Source: 0-14-3-00-41-53 sp041500225 (GTDB taxonomy: Bacteria > Nitrospirota > Thermodesulfovibrionia > Thermodesulfovibrionales > SM23-35). Taken from it: 64,000 nt of DNA. Below are positions 14,549-23,360 of this stretch, piece after piece; positions within the stretch are counted from its first letter, which is position 1; the number at the start of each line of letters is the position of its first letter. The notes below the pieces were generated by a model, which made no database searches, was not told where the DNA came from, and saw only the letters and a list, made by a program, of their open reading frames with translations. Position numbers and translations under genes: made by a program. Location: NCBI GenBank assembly GCA_041500225.1, contig JBGQLV010000005.1:12950-76949 (forward strand), read 5' to 3'.

Positions 14549-15145
14549 ATGACAGGCAAGGACATTTTAAAGATAACACTCAACCTTGTTGTCATATATC
14601 TTATAGGCGGGCTTATCCTTGCTGTGGTTTATGCCAGGACTTCGCCTATAATGTTTAAAAATGCTGTTATTGAAAAAGAAGCAGCGTTGAAAAAACTTAT
14701 GCCGGATGCTGATAAAATTGAAAAAATAGGCGACTGGTCCATACACGAAAAACATTCAGAGTACTTTGTTGCCAAAAAAGGAGATAATATTATTGGTTAC
14801 ATTATTCAGTCTTTTGGTAAGGGTTATTCAAGCTATATAAATACATTGATTGCAGTGGATAAGGATTTCAGGGTTCAAAGGATAAATGTTCTCGGACATG
14901 CAGAAACACCGGGGTTGGGAGACGAGATTGAGACAGACAGTTTTAAAAACCAGTTTAAGGACAAGGATGTTGAACATTTAAAGGTATTAAAGACAGAGAC
15001 AACGGAATATATACAGGCAATATCAGGAGCAACTATTTCCAGTAGAGCTGTTACTGAAGATGCTGTAAGAAATGGGGTGGATTTTCTCAAGAAAGCAATA
15101 AAAAACAGAGGGGATGATGAGTATGGCTCAGACAAGCACAGTTAG
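14549..15145 (+). CDS. rnfG: Rnf complex subunit RnfG
   Basis: The 198-residue protein has one N-terminal membrane helix (about residues 9-30) and a periplasmic FMN-binding domain. The covalent flavin motif is SGATISS (about 153-159), with GHAETPGLGDEI (about 115-126) forming the flavin pocket. AAAGGAG precedes the ATG. It overlaps rnfE by 32 nt. Confidence 0.94.
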   Translation: MTGKDILKITLNLVVIYLIGGLILAVVYARTSPIMFKNAVIEKEAALKKLMPDADKIEKIGDWSIHEKHSEYFVAKKGDNIIGYIIQSFGKGYSSYINTLIAVDKDFRVQRINVLGHAETPGLGDEIETDSFKNQFKDKDVEHLKVLKTETTEYIQAISGATISSRAVTEDAVRNGVDFLKKAIKNRGDDEYGSDKHS

Positions 15146-15740
15146 GTACCTTGATCTTATAAAAAATGGGATTTTTAAAGAAAATACCATTTTTAAGCTT
15201 GCACTCAGCCTCTGCCCTTCCATTGCAGTGACAAACAACCTGAGAAACGGTGTTTTAATGGGCGCTGCAGTTCTCTTTGTACAGGTAATGGTTAATATTA
15301 CTATTTCGCTAATGCGAAAAATTATCCACCCGAGGATACGGCTACCCATTTTCATGCTTGTAATCTCAGGCTGGGTGACTGTAACTGATTTAACGATGGC
15401 AGCCTTTGCACGGGAAGCATATAAGCAGATGGGGCTGTATATACAGTTGATTGTTGCCTTTGCATCAATCCTTGCCAGGGCCGAGATGTTTGCAAGTAAA
15501 AATAAGGTTACCCCTTCCATGTTCGACGGTATCGGCATGGGACTGGGTTTCTTATTTGCACTAACTGTAATAAGCTTTTTCAGGGAACTGCTGGGCAAAG
15601 GATCATTATGGAGCTTTCCAATTATTCATGCGAAACCCCTTCTTATAATGATTTTGCCGGCAGGCGGGTTTTTTGCCGTGGGGATATTAATGGCTTTTTT
15701 CAACTGGATGAGCATGCGACATGAAAGTAAAGGTCATTAA
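15114..15740 (+). CDS. rnfE: Rnf complex subunit RnfE
   Basis: The 208-residue protein has six hydrophobic segments typical of the RnfA/RnfE pair and the family strings LCPSIAVTNNLRNG (about 33-46) and FDGIGMGLGF. It contributes to the ion-translocating core and holds a Cys near the membrane centre (LCPS). The start overlaps rnfG. Nearby in-frame ATGs at 15117 and 15123 are alternatives. Confidence 0.93.
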   Translation: MMSMAQTSTVRYLDLIKNGIFKENTIFKLALSLCPSIAVTNNLRNGVLMGAAVLFVQVMVNITISLMRKIIHPRIRLPIFMLVISGWVTVTDLTMAAFAREAYKQMGLYIQLIVAFASILARAEMFASKNKVTPSMFDGIGMGLGFLFALTVISFFRELLGKGSLWSFPIIHAKPLLIMILPAGGFFAVGILMAFFNWMSMRHESKGH

Positions 15741-15767
15741 CCAATGAGTTTTAACAAGGAGAAATAA

Positions 15768-16361
15768 ATGAGTATTGATTCCACAAAGCTTTTTGAGCTC
15801 GTTATTGCGGCATCTCTTATAAATAATTTTGTTTTCACAAGGTTCCTCGGCCTATGTATATTTTTCGGCGTCTCAAAAAAGATGGAGACCGCTGTTGGTA
15901 TGAGTATTACCTTTACCGCAGTTATGATGATAAGTGCGGCACTGAGCTGGCTCATTTTTAATTATGTGATGGTACCCCTTGAAATCACATTTTTGAAGAT
16001 TATTGTTTTTATCGGGATTGTGGCTGGATTTGTACAGGCATCCGATACAATTATGCGTAAGGTTTCGCCGGGGCTTTATTACAAACTTGGTATATATCTT
16101 GCCCTGATATCAACTAATTGTATAATACTTGCAGTACCTTTGATTAATGCAGGTGAGCATTATAGTTTTATTGAGAGTCTTGCCTTTGCCTTTGGTTCAG
16201 GAATCGGATTTGCACTGGCATTGGTAATAATGGCAAGCATCCGTGAAAAACTCGAACTTGCTGATGTTCCAGCGCCATTTAAAGGATTGCCTATCGCCTT
16301 CGTAGTTACCGGATTGATTGCCCTTGCATTTACAGGGTTTTCAGGATTAATAAAATTATAG
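15768..16361 (+). CDS. rnfA: Rnf complex subunit RnfA
   Basis: The 197-residue protein has six membrane helices and the conserved NNFVFTRFLGLCIFFGVSKK (about 18-37) and STNCIILAVPL (about 114-124), each with one Cys for the intramembrane cluster shared with RnfE. AAGGAG lies before the ATG. It is paralogous to RnfE, with inverted topology. Confidence 0.95.
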   Translation: MSIDSTKLFELVIAASLINNFVFTRFLGLCIFFGVSKKMETAVGMSITFTAVMMISAALSWLIFNYVMVPLEITFLKIIVFIGIVAGFVQASDTIMRKVSPGLYYKLGIYLALISTNCIILAVPLINAGEHYSFIESLAFAFGSGIGFALALVIMASIREKLELADVPAPFKGLPIAFVVTGLIALAFTGFSGLIKL

Positions 16362-16384
16362 CGTGTTAAAATAAATGATTAAAA

Positions 16385-17542
16385 ATGTATGACGTTCAAA
16401 GAATAATAACAGATATTTTAGGGTTGCTTCACCTAACTGACATATCTCACTTTCTGATTCCACAAATTGGTGTTGGTGGAGGGGTTGAGGCAAAAGAGCA
16501 TGTTGAATTAATGCCACTGATTAAATCCACCTTAATCTTCCTTGCAGTCATTGGTACAGTATTCGGCCTAGGGCTTGCTTTTGCAGCAAGAAAATTTTCT
16601 GTTAAGATTGACCCAAAAGTAGAACAGGTGAAGGACGTGCTTGCACATGCACACTGTGGAGCATGTGGTTATGCGGGCTGCGAACAGTATGCAGAAGCAG
16701 TGGTATGCAAACCGGATGTCCCACCAAATCTCTGTATCCCCGGCGGTGAAAGAACCTGTGAGGCAGTTGCTTTAATCACAGGGAAGAAGGCTCTGGCAAG
16801 AGAACCTGACTTTGCAAGGATTATGTGTCAGGGTGATTGGAACCGGGCAGTAAAGAAATTCAAATATGAAGGTATTCAGGATTGCAGGGCTGTTATACTC
16901 GCAGGCGGTGGTGATAAAGCATGCAGATACGGCTGTTTAGGATATGGAACATGTTCGAGGGTATGCCCATTTGATGCTATAACCATGACGTATAACCATC
17001 TTCCATATGTTGACATAACAAAGTGTACTGGTTGCAGAAAGTGCGAGGCAGCATGCCCTACAAAGGTTATCGAGGTTCTTCCGGCATCAAGGCAGGTTCT
17101 TGTTACCTGCCATTCAAAAGATAAAGGTGGCGAGACAAAGAAAAATTGTCAGGTAGGTTGTATTGCATGCGGTATTTGTGCAAAGGTTTGTCCTTTTGAT
17201 GCGCCATCCGTTGAAAAAAATTTGTCACAGATAGACCTTGATAAATGTAAAGTATGCGGCCTCTGTGTTCCAAAGTGCCCTACAAATGCCATTACCGACT
17301 TTATACCACATAGGTCAAAGGCATTTGTTTTGGATAATTGCATTGGCTGCCAGATCTGCACAAAGGTCTGTCCTGTGGATGCACCCTCAGGTGAACAGAA
17401 GAAACTGCATGTAATTGATAAGGCTAAGTGCATCGGCTGTGGAATCTGCACGGCAAAATGCCCTGTTCAGGCAATAGACGGCACATTCAATGCTGCAGAG
17501 GTCTTTGCTGCTGCGGCAGGGAAACAGACAAAAGCTGCGTAG
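16385..17542 (+). CDS. rnfB: Rnf complex subunit RnfB, multi-ferredoxin form
   Basis: The 385-residue protein has a membrane anchor (about residues 37-62), the [4Fe-4S] domain CGACGYAGCEQYAEAVVC (about 90-107) and six further CxxCxxCxxxCP-like motifs between about 173 and 360, the last at CIGCGICTAKCPVQAI. RnfB accepts electrons from ferredoxin and passes them to the membrane core. The number of clusters is at the high end for the family. It is the last gene of the operon and a hairpin follows at about 17557-17580. Confidence 0.95.
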   Translation: MYDVQRIITDILGLLHLTDISHFLIPQIGVGGGVEAKEHVELMPLIKSTLIFLAVIGTVFGLGLAFAARKFSVKIDPKVEQVKDVLAHAHCGACGYAGCEQYAEAVVCKPDVPPNLCIPGGERTCEAVALITGKKALAREPDFARIMCQGDWNRAVKKFKYEGIQDCRAVILAGGGDKACRYGCLGYGTCSRVCPFDAITMTYNHLPYVDITKCTGCRKCEAACPTKVIEVLPASRQVLVTCHSKDKGGETKKNCQVGCIACGICAKVCPFDAPSVEKNLSQIDLDKCKVCGLCVPKCPTNAITDFIPHRSKAFVLDNCIGCQICTKVCPVDAPSGEQKKLHVIDKAKCIGCGICTAKCPVQAIDGTFNAAEVFAAAAGKQTKAA

Positions 17543-17556
17543 ACAGATTAAGTAAC

Positions 17557-17582
17557 GGCGCCCTCTTTGAGGGGCCTATTTA
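17557..17582 (+). terminator. Possible terminator after rnfB
   Basis: GGCGCCCTC and GAGGGGCC form a short stem followed by TATTTAT. The stem is imperfect and the T run short. Confidence 0.4.
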
Positions 17583-17606
17583 TCTAAAATAAAGGAGGGG
17601 AAGGTT

Positions 17607-18296
17607 ATGAAGCGGTTCAGAGTAGTTTTGGCTTTATTTGTAGTAGTAGTTTTTTCGGGGGTTGTCTTTGCAGTTAGCGCTGGTGATGAGGCCTTACAAA
17701 AATTGATGGATGGTAATAAAAGATATGTATCAGGCAGTCTTATGAAGAAGGATCTGGGTGACACAAAGAGAAAAGAATTAGCAAAGGGGCAGAAACCTTT
17801 TGCTATAGTGGTAACCTGTTCTGACTCGAGGGTCCCACCCGAATTACTTTTTGACCAGGGTCTTGGTAATATCTTTGTCATCAGGGTTGCAGGTAATGTT
17901 GTTGACCAAATAGCACTCGGGAGCATTGAATATGGAGCAGAACATCTTAATGCTCCTTTATTATTCATACTCGGACATTCGAAATGCGGTGCTGTTACTG
18001 CTACAATCGATGCAAAAGGTGAACCAGAAGGAAATATCGGTGCAATAGTCAAGAAGATTATGCCTGCTGCTGAGAAGGCAAAGAAAAAAGGTGGAACTAA
18101 GGATGAAATCCTTGAAACAGCTATCCAGGAAAACGTAAAGAATGTGTACAGCGATGTTATGAAGAAGAGCAAGATTGTCCCCCATCTTGTGGAAGAGGGT
18201 AAGTTAAAGATTGCTGCAGGTGAGTACGACATTACAACAGGCAAGGTCGCAATGATAGAGCTTCCAAAAGCAGCCCCCGGTAAAAAAGCTCATTAA
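17607..18296 (+). CDS. Exported beta-carbonic anhydrase
   Basis: The 229-residue protein starts with a cleavable signal peptide (about residues 1-24, ending VVFA). The mature enzyme has the beta-class zinc ligands: Cys in VTCSDSRVPPE (about 71-81), and His and Cys in LGHSKCGAV (about 127-135). The CSDSR Asp-Arg dyad is intact. It interconverts CO2 and bicarbonate in the periplasm. GGAGGGG precedes the ATG. It follows the Rnf operon by about 65 bp but has its own downstream terminator. Confidence 0.93.
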   Translation: MKRFRVVLALFVVVVFSGVVFAVSAGDEALQKLMDGNKRYVSGSLMKKDLGDTKRKELAKGQKPFAIVVTCSDSRVPPELLFDQGLGNIFVIRVAGNVVDQIALGSIEYGAEHLNAPLLFILGHSKCGAVTATIDAKGEPEGNIGAIVKKIMPAAEKAKKKGGTKDEILETAIQENVKNVYSDVMKKSKIVPHLVEEGKLKIAAGEYDITTGKVAMIELPKAAPGKKAH

Positions 18297-18302
18297 TCTA
18301 AA

Positions 18303-18340
18303 AACCCCCATGCCCCCTTTACTAAAGGGGGTGAAGGGGG
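18303..18340. repeat. Palindromic C/G-rich element
   Basis: CCCCCTTTACTAAAGGGGG core with outer CCCCC and GGGGGATT. It is the intergenic form of the element inserted in hemH. Confidence 0.75.
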
Positions 18341-18352
18341 ATTTTGTTTTTT

Positions 18353-18382
18353 AGGCCTGTGCAAATGCACAGGCCTTTTTTT
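18353..18382 (+). terminator. Strong rho-independent terminator
   Basis: AGGCCTGTGCA and TGCACAGGCCT form a perfect 11-bp stem around AA, followed by seven T. It ends the carbonic anhydrase transcript. Confidence 0.92.
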
Positions 18383-18478
18383 AATTCTTATAAGATTCCT
18401 TTTTAAGTTGAAGAAGACCTCATTCTTTGATATTATGTAAAAAACATTTCTAAAATATTAAAAAGCATAAGAATTGAT

Positions 18479-20284
18479 ATGCAAGAAACATTAGTAAAAT
18501 ATCTTGAGTCCAGTCCAATCCTCGCTAAATATAATCTATCCGAGCGTGATATCCACGAACTCGCAGAATACCTTAGAAGACATTGTATTTCAGCACATGT
18601 TGAAGATATAGTAAGGATGGTAGAAGAGGTAATAAGTATAAATCCAGCCCTTGATTGGAAAGATATACTGGAGGCTGCTGCAAAAAAGATTGTTGAGTTT
18701 CTTCACGCAGAGGCAGCCTCTATCCGTATCTTTGACCCAGAATCAGACAGGCTCGTTGCTTTTGGCTCATATCAATATTCAGAGATTGACAGATTGAAAA
18801 GCATTCCCGTAGAAAAATCAGTAGCGGGGAAGGTCATAAAGAGCGGTAAAAGTTATCTTGTACCAAATATTTTGTCAGAACCGGATTATGGTAACAAGGA
18901 TGTAGTCAAAGAGCATGGATTTAACTCTCTTATGGCGGTGCCGATAAATATCCCGGGATTTCTTGAGAACAAGCCGGATATCCAGGGCACTATTCAGATC
19001 TATTACAAAGAGATAAACAGGGAATTTAATCCTCTCGAGGTAACAAACGCTGAGTTACTGGCAAGGCGGGTCAGTTATGTGCTGGCAAAAAAGCGTATAC
19101 TGGACCTACAAAAACTTAATCTCCAGAAAGAGAAGATTGTTGAGAAGATTTTTGTAAAACTCAGCCATCGGGAAGGAATCAAGATGAAGGATGTATTCAG
19201 GATGATGATCCCGGAATTGACAAATATTATACATATACAAAGCTGTTCGCTCTACTCTATTATGCCAGACAGAAGTCATGTTCAAATTGAACTTGAATAT
19301 CCTGTGGGGCAGGAAAGTCATGAGGCAGGCTGTATGTTCGCAATAAAAGAGCATGCTTATTTAGATGCCTTAATCAATGGTACAGAAAAACGTGGTGATT
19401 ATGAATACGAGAGGATCGATTTATCATATATCCTGATTAAGGACTCTTTAAATAGCAGATTGTCAAATGAGGAATTGAAAAGATATGCATCAAAGCATAA
19501 TGTCAATTCTGTATTGTTGATTCCGCTCAAGGCCAGGGATGAGATTAATTATTTTCTGGTTTTTTATGCTACAGACCGCCGCCAAGAATTCACGGAGCAG
19601 GAGATTGAACTATTGAGCTTTCTGGGTAAAGAAATCATGAAGGCTTTAAGGATTGAGAAACTTGATGACGTTTTGCATGACTTTAAGAATCCTGGAATTG
19701 CCATTGCTGGATTTGCCAAGAGGGCAAAAAAATTTCTCGAAACAGGAGATATCGAGAGTGTAAAAGATAAAATAGCCGAATATCTGGATATCGTTATTAA
19801 AGAAACTATTAGAATGCAGGAACTGGCTATCTATCCAAATATTGAAGGCCGCGAAAGGGTTATTGACCTGACAGAGGTTCTTAAAAGCCGTTTCAGGATT
19901 AATGAAGAGGCTATCAGGGAACAGAAAAGAATAAATATCAAACTTATACAGGATGAGTTACAACCCGGATTATTAATATATTGTTCCCCCTTTGGGTTTG
20001 AACGGGTTCTGGACAATCTTCTTGATAATGCTACAAAGGCCATACCTGAGCAAGGAGGGAAATTGTCCATAAAGAGTTATCAAAGCGGAGGGATGGCGTG
20101 TTTTGAAATTCGGAACACTGGAAGGATACCTGAAGAGAATATCGAGCAGATCAGAATGGGCGAGGTTAAGGGACGGGGTCTAAATATTATTTATCGCTTT
20201 ATACAGGCAATACATGGGAAGCTTGAGGTTTTTACTGACACTGATTCTACAACCTTCCGTGTTATGATTCCCCTTTATAAGTAA
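18479..20284 (+). CDS. GAF-domain sensor histidine kinase
   Basis: The 601-residue soluble protein has two GAF-like domains (about residues 50-200 and 240-390), a phosphoacceptor helix with HDFKNPGIAIAGFAKR (His near 401), and a HATPase domain with the N-box LDNLLDNATKAI (about 514-525) and a G-rich RGLNIIYRFI near 562. The HDFKNP box departs from the usual H-E/D-L-x-x-P. There is no receiver domain and no adjacent regulator, so the partner is unknown. There is no membrane helix, so it probably senses a cytoplasmic ligand or redox state. Shine-Dalgarno signal is weak. Confidence 0.85.
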   Translation: MQETLVKYLESSPILAKYNLSERDIHELAEYLRRHCISAHVEDIVRMVEEVISINPALDWKDILEAAAKKIVEFLHAEAASIRIFDPESDRLVAFGSYQYSEIDRLKSIPVEKSVAGKVIKSGKSYLVPNILSEPDYGNKDVVKEHGFNSLMAVPINIPGFLENKPDIQGTIQIYYKEINREFNPLEVTNAELLARRVSYVLAKKRILDLQKLNLQKEKIVEKIFVKLSHREGIKMKDVFRMMIPELTNIIHIQSCSLYSIMPDRSHVQIELEYPVGQESHEAGCMFAIKEHAYLDALINGTEKRGDYEYERIDLSYILIKDSLNSRLSNEELKRYASKHNVNSVLLIPLKARDEINYFLVFYATDRRQEFTEQEIELLSFLGKEIMKALRIEKLDDVLHDFKNPGIAIAGFAKRAKKFLETGDIESVKDKIAEYLDIVIKETIRMQELAIYPNIEGRERVIDLTEVLKSRFRINEEAIREQKRINIKLIQDELQPGLLIYCSPFGFERVLDNLLDNATKAIPEQGGKLSIKSYQSGGMACFEIRNTGRIPEENIEQIRMGEVKGRGLNIIYRFIQAIHGKLEVFTDTDSTTFRVMIPLYK

Positions 20285-20372
20285 TCCCCCTTCATCCCCC
20301 TTTATAAAAGGGGGACTTAAAACATTGAAAACTCATAACCCCTCTTTTTTAAAGAGGGGTGAGGGGAGATTA
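20284..20372. repeat. Two tandem palindromic C/G-rich elements
   Basis: CCCCCTTTATAAAAGGGGG (about 20296-20314) and CCCCTCTTTTTTAAAGAGGGG (about 20339-20359) lie back to back between the kinase and the NUDIX gene. Both can act as terminators. Confidence 0.7.
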
Positions 20373-20404
20373 TTAAAAATAAAAAAATTCAATAGAGATA
20401 GTCT

Positions 20405-20968
20405 GTGAAAAAGGATATAGCCAAAATATTAGAGAAAAAAACTATATGGGAAGGGAAGTTCCTAAGGTTTGTCCTTACCACATATATTGATTCATACGGT
20501 GCAATAAGAGAGTGGGAGTCATTTGAGCGGGTTAATTGTAAAGGGATAGTTGCAATACTGCCAGTGACAGATGATAAAGAGGTGCTCCTGATAAGGCAGT
20601 TCAGGCCGCCTGTAAATAGATATGTCATCGAATTCCCAGCAGGTCTGAATGACAAAGGAGATACGCTTGAGGAGGCTGCAAAAAGAGAACTGCTCGAAGA
20701 GACAGGTTATTCTGCGAGAGAATTGTTTTTTCTTACAGAAGGTGTTATGTCATCAGGTGCTTCCGGAGAAATATTAACTGTGTTTCTTGCAAAAGGCCTT
20801 GAGTTCAGAGGCATTGGAGAGAGGGATGAAACAGAAGATATCGAGGTATTGAATATCCCGATAAACGAGCTATATCAAAAATTGGATGCTTTTCGATCAG
20901 AAGGGAACTATATTGATTTAAAGATCTTTGGCCTTATAGAGCTTGCAAAGAGACACTTAAGTTTTTGA
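20405..20968 (+). CDS. NUDIX hydrolase, ADP-ribose pyrophosphatase type
   Basis: The 187-residue protein contains a full NUDIX box: Gly then EEAAKRELLEETGY (about residues 85-98), with FPAGLNDKG just before. The surrounding ADPRase fold has VLLIRQFRPPVNRYVIEFPAG. It probably hydrolyses ADP-ribose or another nucleoside diphosphate sugar. Start is GTG at 20405. The 3' end overlaps convergent tyrS by 12 bp. Confidence 0.88.
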   Translation: MKKDIAKILEKKTIWEGKFLRFVLTTYIDSYGAIREWESFERVNCKGIVAILPVTDDKEVLLIRQFRPPVNRYVIEFPAGLNDKGDTLEEAAKRELLEETGYSARELFFLTEGVMSSGASGEILTVFLAKGLEFRGIGERDETEDIEVLNIPINELYQKLDAFRSEGNYIDLKIFGLIELAKRHLSF

Positions 20969-22171
20969 ATTTACCCTCATGAACTTCCTTTTCCCTACTT
21001 TAAATAAATAACTCCCCCTTGCCAGTTTTCCATCAGGATTATTATACTTTGCGTCATTAATCGTGACCCCTCCCTGTTTGATAAGCCTTATTGCTTCGCC
21101 TGTACTTGTTGTTAATCCAGATAGTTTCATAAGCTTCGGCAACCACATTTCATCTTCTTCCCATTCAAGCTCAGCTACAGGGATCTCATCCGGCAAGCCT
21201 TTTTGTTTAAAGATATGCTCAAATTCTTCCCTTGCTTTCAGAGCCTCGTCTTTTCCCCAATATCTTTCAACAATCTCGAGTGCAAGATTTTCTTTAGTAT
21301 GTTTTGGGTGAATCTTACCAGTCTTTAATCCTTCTTTTAATAAGTTGAATTCTTCAAGAGAAATATGGCTTAGCAGTTCACAGTACCTGAGCATGAGTTC
21401 GTCGCTTATAGACATTAATTTCCCGTACATCTCTTTGGAAGGTTCGGTGATGCCAATGTAATTGCCGAGGCTTTTAGACATCTTGTTTACTCCATCGAGC
21501 CCCTCAAGCAACGGCATCAAAACAACAGCCTGCTCTTCAACCCCCATCTTTCTCTGCAAAGTCCTTCCCATCAATATATTGAACTTCTGGTCGGTTCCGC
21601 CAAGCTCTATATCTGATCTGAGATAGACTGAATCGTATGCCTGGAATAATGGATAATAAAATTCAAGTATTGTTATATCCTGCCGGCTTTCATATCTCTT
21701 TTTGAAATCCTCTCTTTCAAGCATCCTTGCAACTGTCTGCATTGACCCAAGTCTCACAAGGTCCATTACATTCATCTTTGAAAGCCATTCGCTGTTAAAT
21801 CTGACCTGTGTCTTTTCTGGGTCCAATATCTTAAATACCTGCTTTTTATAGGTCTCTGCATTCTTTATCACGTCTTCTTTTGTCAAAGGTATCCTTGTCA
21901 CCGCCCTTCCCGTTGGATCACCTATCATGCCAGTGAAGTCACCTATGAGAAATATAATCTCATGTCCGAGTTCCTGAAACTGCCGCATCTTTTCAAGCAA
22001 GACTGTATGACCGAGATGTATGTCAGGTGCAGTTGGATCAAAACCTGCCTTAATCTTAAGTGGCTTTTTTTCATCATATGATTTCTCAAGCTTCTTAAGA
22101 AGGTCAGCCTCGATAATTATCTCAACAGCACCTCTTTTTATTACCTCAAGTTGTTTTTCGGGTTGTAGCAT
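20957..22171 (-). CDS. tyrS: Tyrosyl-tRNA synthetase
   Basis: The 404-residue class I synthetase has the HIGH variant HLGH (in PDIHLGHTVLLEKM, about 49-62), the KMSKS loop (NKMSKSLGN, about 232-240) and a C-terminal S4 RNA-binding domain (about 340-400). It charges tRNA-Tyr. The ATG at 22171 is only 7 nt from a good -10 box, so the transcript is probably leaderless. Confidence 0.97.
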   Translation of the reverse strand: MLQPEKQLEVIKRGAVEIIIEADLLKKLEKSYDEKKPLKIKAGFDPTAPDIHLGHTVLLEKMRQFQELGHEIIFLIGDFTGMIGDPTGRAVTRIPLTKEDVIKNAETYKKQVFKILDPEKTQVRFNSEWLSKMNVMDLVRLGSMQTVARMLEREDFKKRYESRQDITILEFYYPLFQAYDSVYLRSDIELGGTDQKFNILMGRTLQRKMGVEEQAVVLMPLLEGLDGVNKMSKSLGNYIGITEPSKEMYGKLMSISDELMLRYCELLSHISLEEFNLLKEGLKTGKIHPKHTKENLALEIVERYWGKDEALKAREEFEHIFKQKGLPDEIPVAELEWEEDEMWLPKLMKLSGLTTSTGEAIRLIKQGGVTINDAKYNNPDGKLARGSYLFKVGKRKFMRVNSKT

Positions 22172-22178
22172 AGTTGTT

Positions 22179-22208
22179 ATAATAAAATTTGAGGATGACT
22201 AACGTCAA
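22179..22208 (-). promoter_or_regulatory. tyrS promoter
   Basis: On the minus strand TTGACG and TATTAT are 18 bp apart. The -10 box ends 7 nt before the tyrS ATG. No ribosome-binding site is present. Confidence 0.6.
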
Positions 22209-22372
22209 TTGCCTATTGTTCTTCGATATCATTCTAAATTTTCAGCTTAATATTTCCGCCTACATATACTATATCCTAACATAGTTCATATATGGCTCTA
22301 AAATGGTAATATATATCAAGTCGTTTTAGACATGAACAATTTTAGGTGAAATAATACCAGCGGAGGAAGGAT

Positions 22373-22615
22373 ATGGAACAAGACCACAAAAAACAGATAG
22401 AAGAAATCATTGGTAAAATAGAATGCCCTAAAGATTTTAAGTGCTATAAATCCGGATTTGACAATCTTTGCCTGGCAAAAGATATTGGAATAGAATCTTT
22501 TCTTGAGTGTTTGGAAAGGAATCCACAAAAGTGCAAATTCTCATTTTCTTTCGGGCTTTCGTATTTTTGCCAATGTCCCCTTCGCGTCTATATAGCCAAG
22601 AAATTGAAGAAGTGA
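22373..22615 (+). CDS. Small Cys-rich protein
   Basis: The 80-residue protein has Cys at CPKDFKC, NLC, LEC, KC and the C-terminal string FSFGLSYFCQCPLRVYIAKKL. There is no signal peptide. A second gene at 45649-45888 shares the pattern, notably FS-x-G-x-S-Y-x-C-x-C-P-x-R. The Cys spacing suggests a metal or iron-sulfur site. Function unknown. A GGAGGAAGG site precedes the ATG, and the gene ends 3 nt before convergent DUF4416. Confidence 0.7.
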   Translation: MEQDHKKQIEEIIGKIECPKDFKCYKSGFDNLCLAKDIGIESFLECLERNPQKCKFSFSFGLSYFCQCPLRVYIAKKLKK

Positions 22616-22618
22616 ACG

Positions 22619-23149
22619 TTAACCCAACATTTTCTTCAAAAGTGCCCTTGCATTCATGAATATATCAATACTCGTCTTATCTTGATAATCCCTATACGTA
22701 TAGAGGTGGGGATTGTACGTACCGTCTTTATAAATAAGCGTTACCTCTCCATAGATCCCTTTCCCTAAATATATTCGGTGTGCATAGTTTTTTGTTGATG
22801 CAAGGACTATCTTGGAGAGTGTAAGATAACCAGGGTCAAGATTAATACGTCTTTTATCTTCAGAAGACAGTGCATCTTCAATTTCATTAGTCTTTGATTT
22901 AATATCTGCAAGAATTCCAGGGTCAATTAAGTTTTTAAAGAATATAAACTGTCTGAATAATGGCCAGCCGAGTTCATCCTTATAGTAAGAAGAATAGTCC
23001 CATGGTATGGAAGGACTTGTATGTAAAATGTCCCCAAAGTTTTTCTCGAGTATTTCTTTTGAATGATTAAATGTTCCTGGATCAGCATACAGTAACCCTA
23101 TAAAGAGTAGCGAAGGTTCAGGATACTTGACTTTCCTCATATTTATCAA
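22619..23149 (-). CDS. DUF4416 family protein
   Basis: The 176-residue protein matches the DUF4416 pattern: PSLLFIGLLYAD near the start, LDPGYLTLSKIVLASTKNYAHRIYLGKGIYGEVTL (about 104-138, quoted here only as anchors LDPGYL and RIYLGKGIY) and YTYRDYQ near the end. Function is not established. No signal peptide. Upstream lies repeat copy C. Confidence 0.8.
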   Translation of the reverse strand: MINMRKVKYPEPSLLFIGLLYADPGTFNHSKEILEKNFGDILHTSPSIPWDYSSYYKDELGWPLFRQFIFFKNLIDPGILADIKSKTNEIEDALSSEDKRRINLDPGYLTLSKIVLASTKNYAHRIYLGKGIYGEVTLIYKDGTYNPHLYTYRDYQDKTSIDIFMNARALLKKMLG

Positions 23150-23152
23150 TTA

Positions 23153-23350
23153 AAAGTTGCACATATGACAGGACAGACATGCCTCAAAGACTTTACAAAG
23201 CGATGATTTATTATAAATTGGCTTTGAATGTTTTAAACGAAAAATAAGTGTAGTTTTTAGTTGGCTATAAATGTGGTTAGCCAATACTTTAAGGTATCGC
23301 TGGTAAAGTCTTTTCGACACATCTGCCCTGTCAACGATTTGATTGTATAT
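23153..23350. repeat. Large hairpin repeat, copy C
   Basis: The left arm contains CAGACATGCCTCAAAGACTT and TACAAAGCGAT. The complement of the right arm reads CAGATGTGTCGAAAAGACTT and TACCAGCGAT. Both arms differ from copies A and B in matching ways (AAAGACTTTAC instead of AAAAACCC), so base pairing is kept. The interior is largely different from copies A and B. Confidence 0.65.
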
Positions 23351-23360
23351 AGCATTAAAG

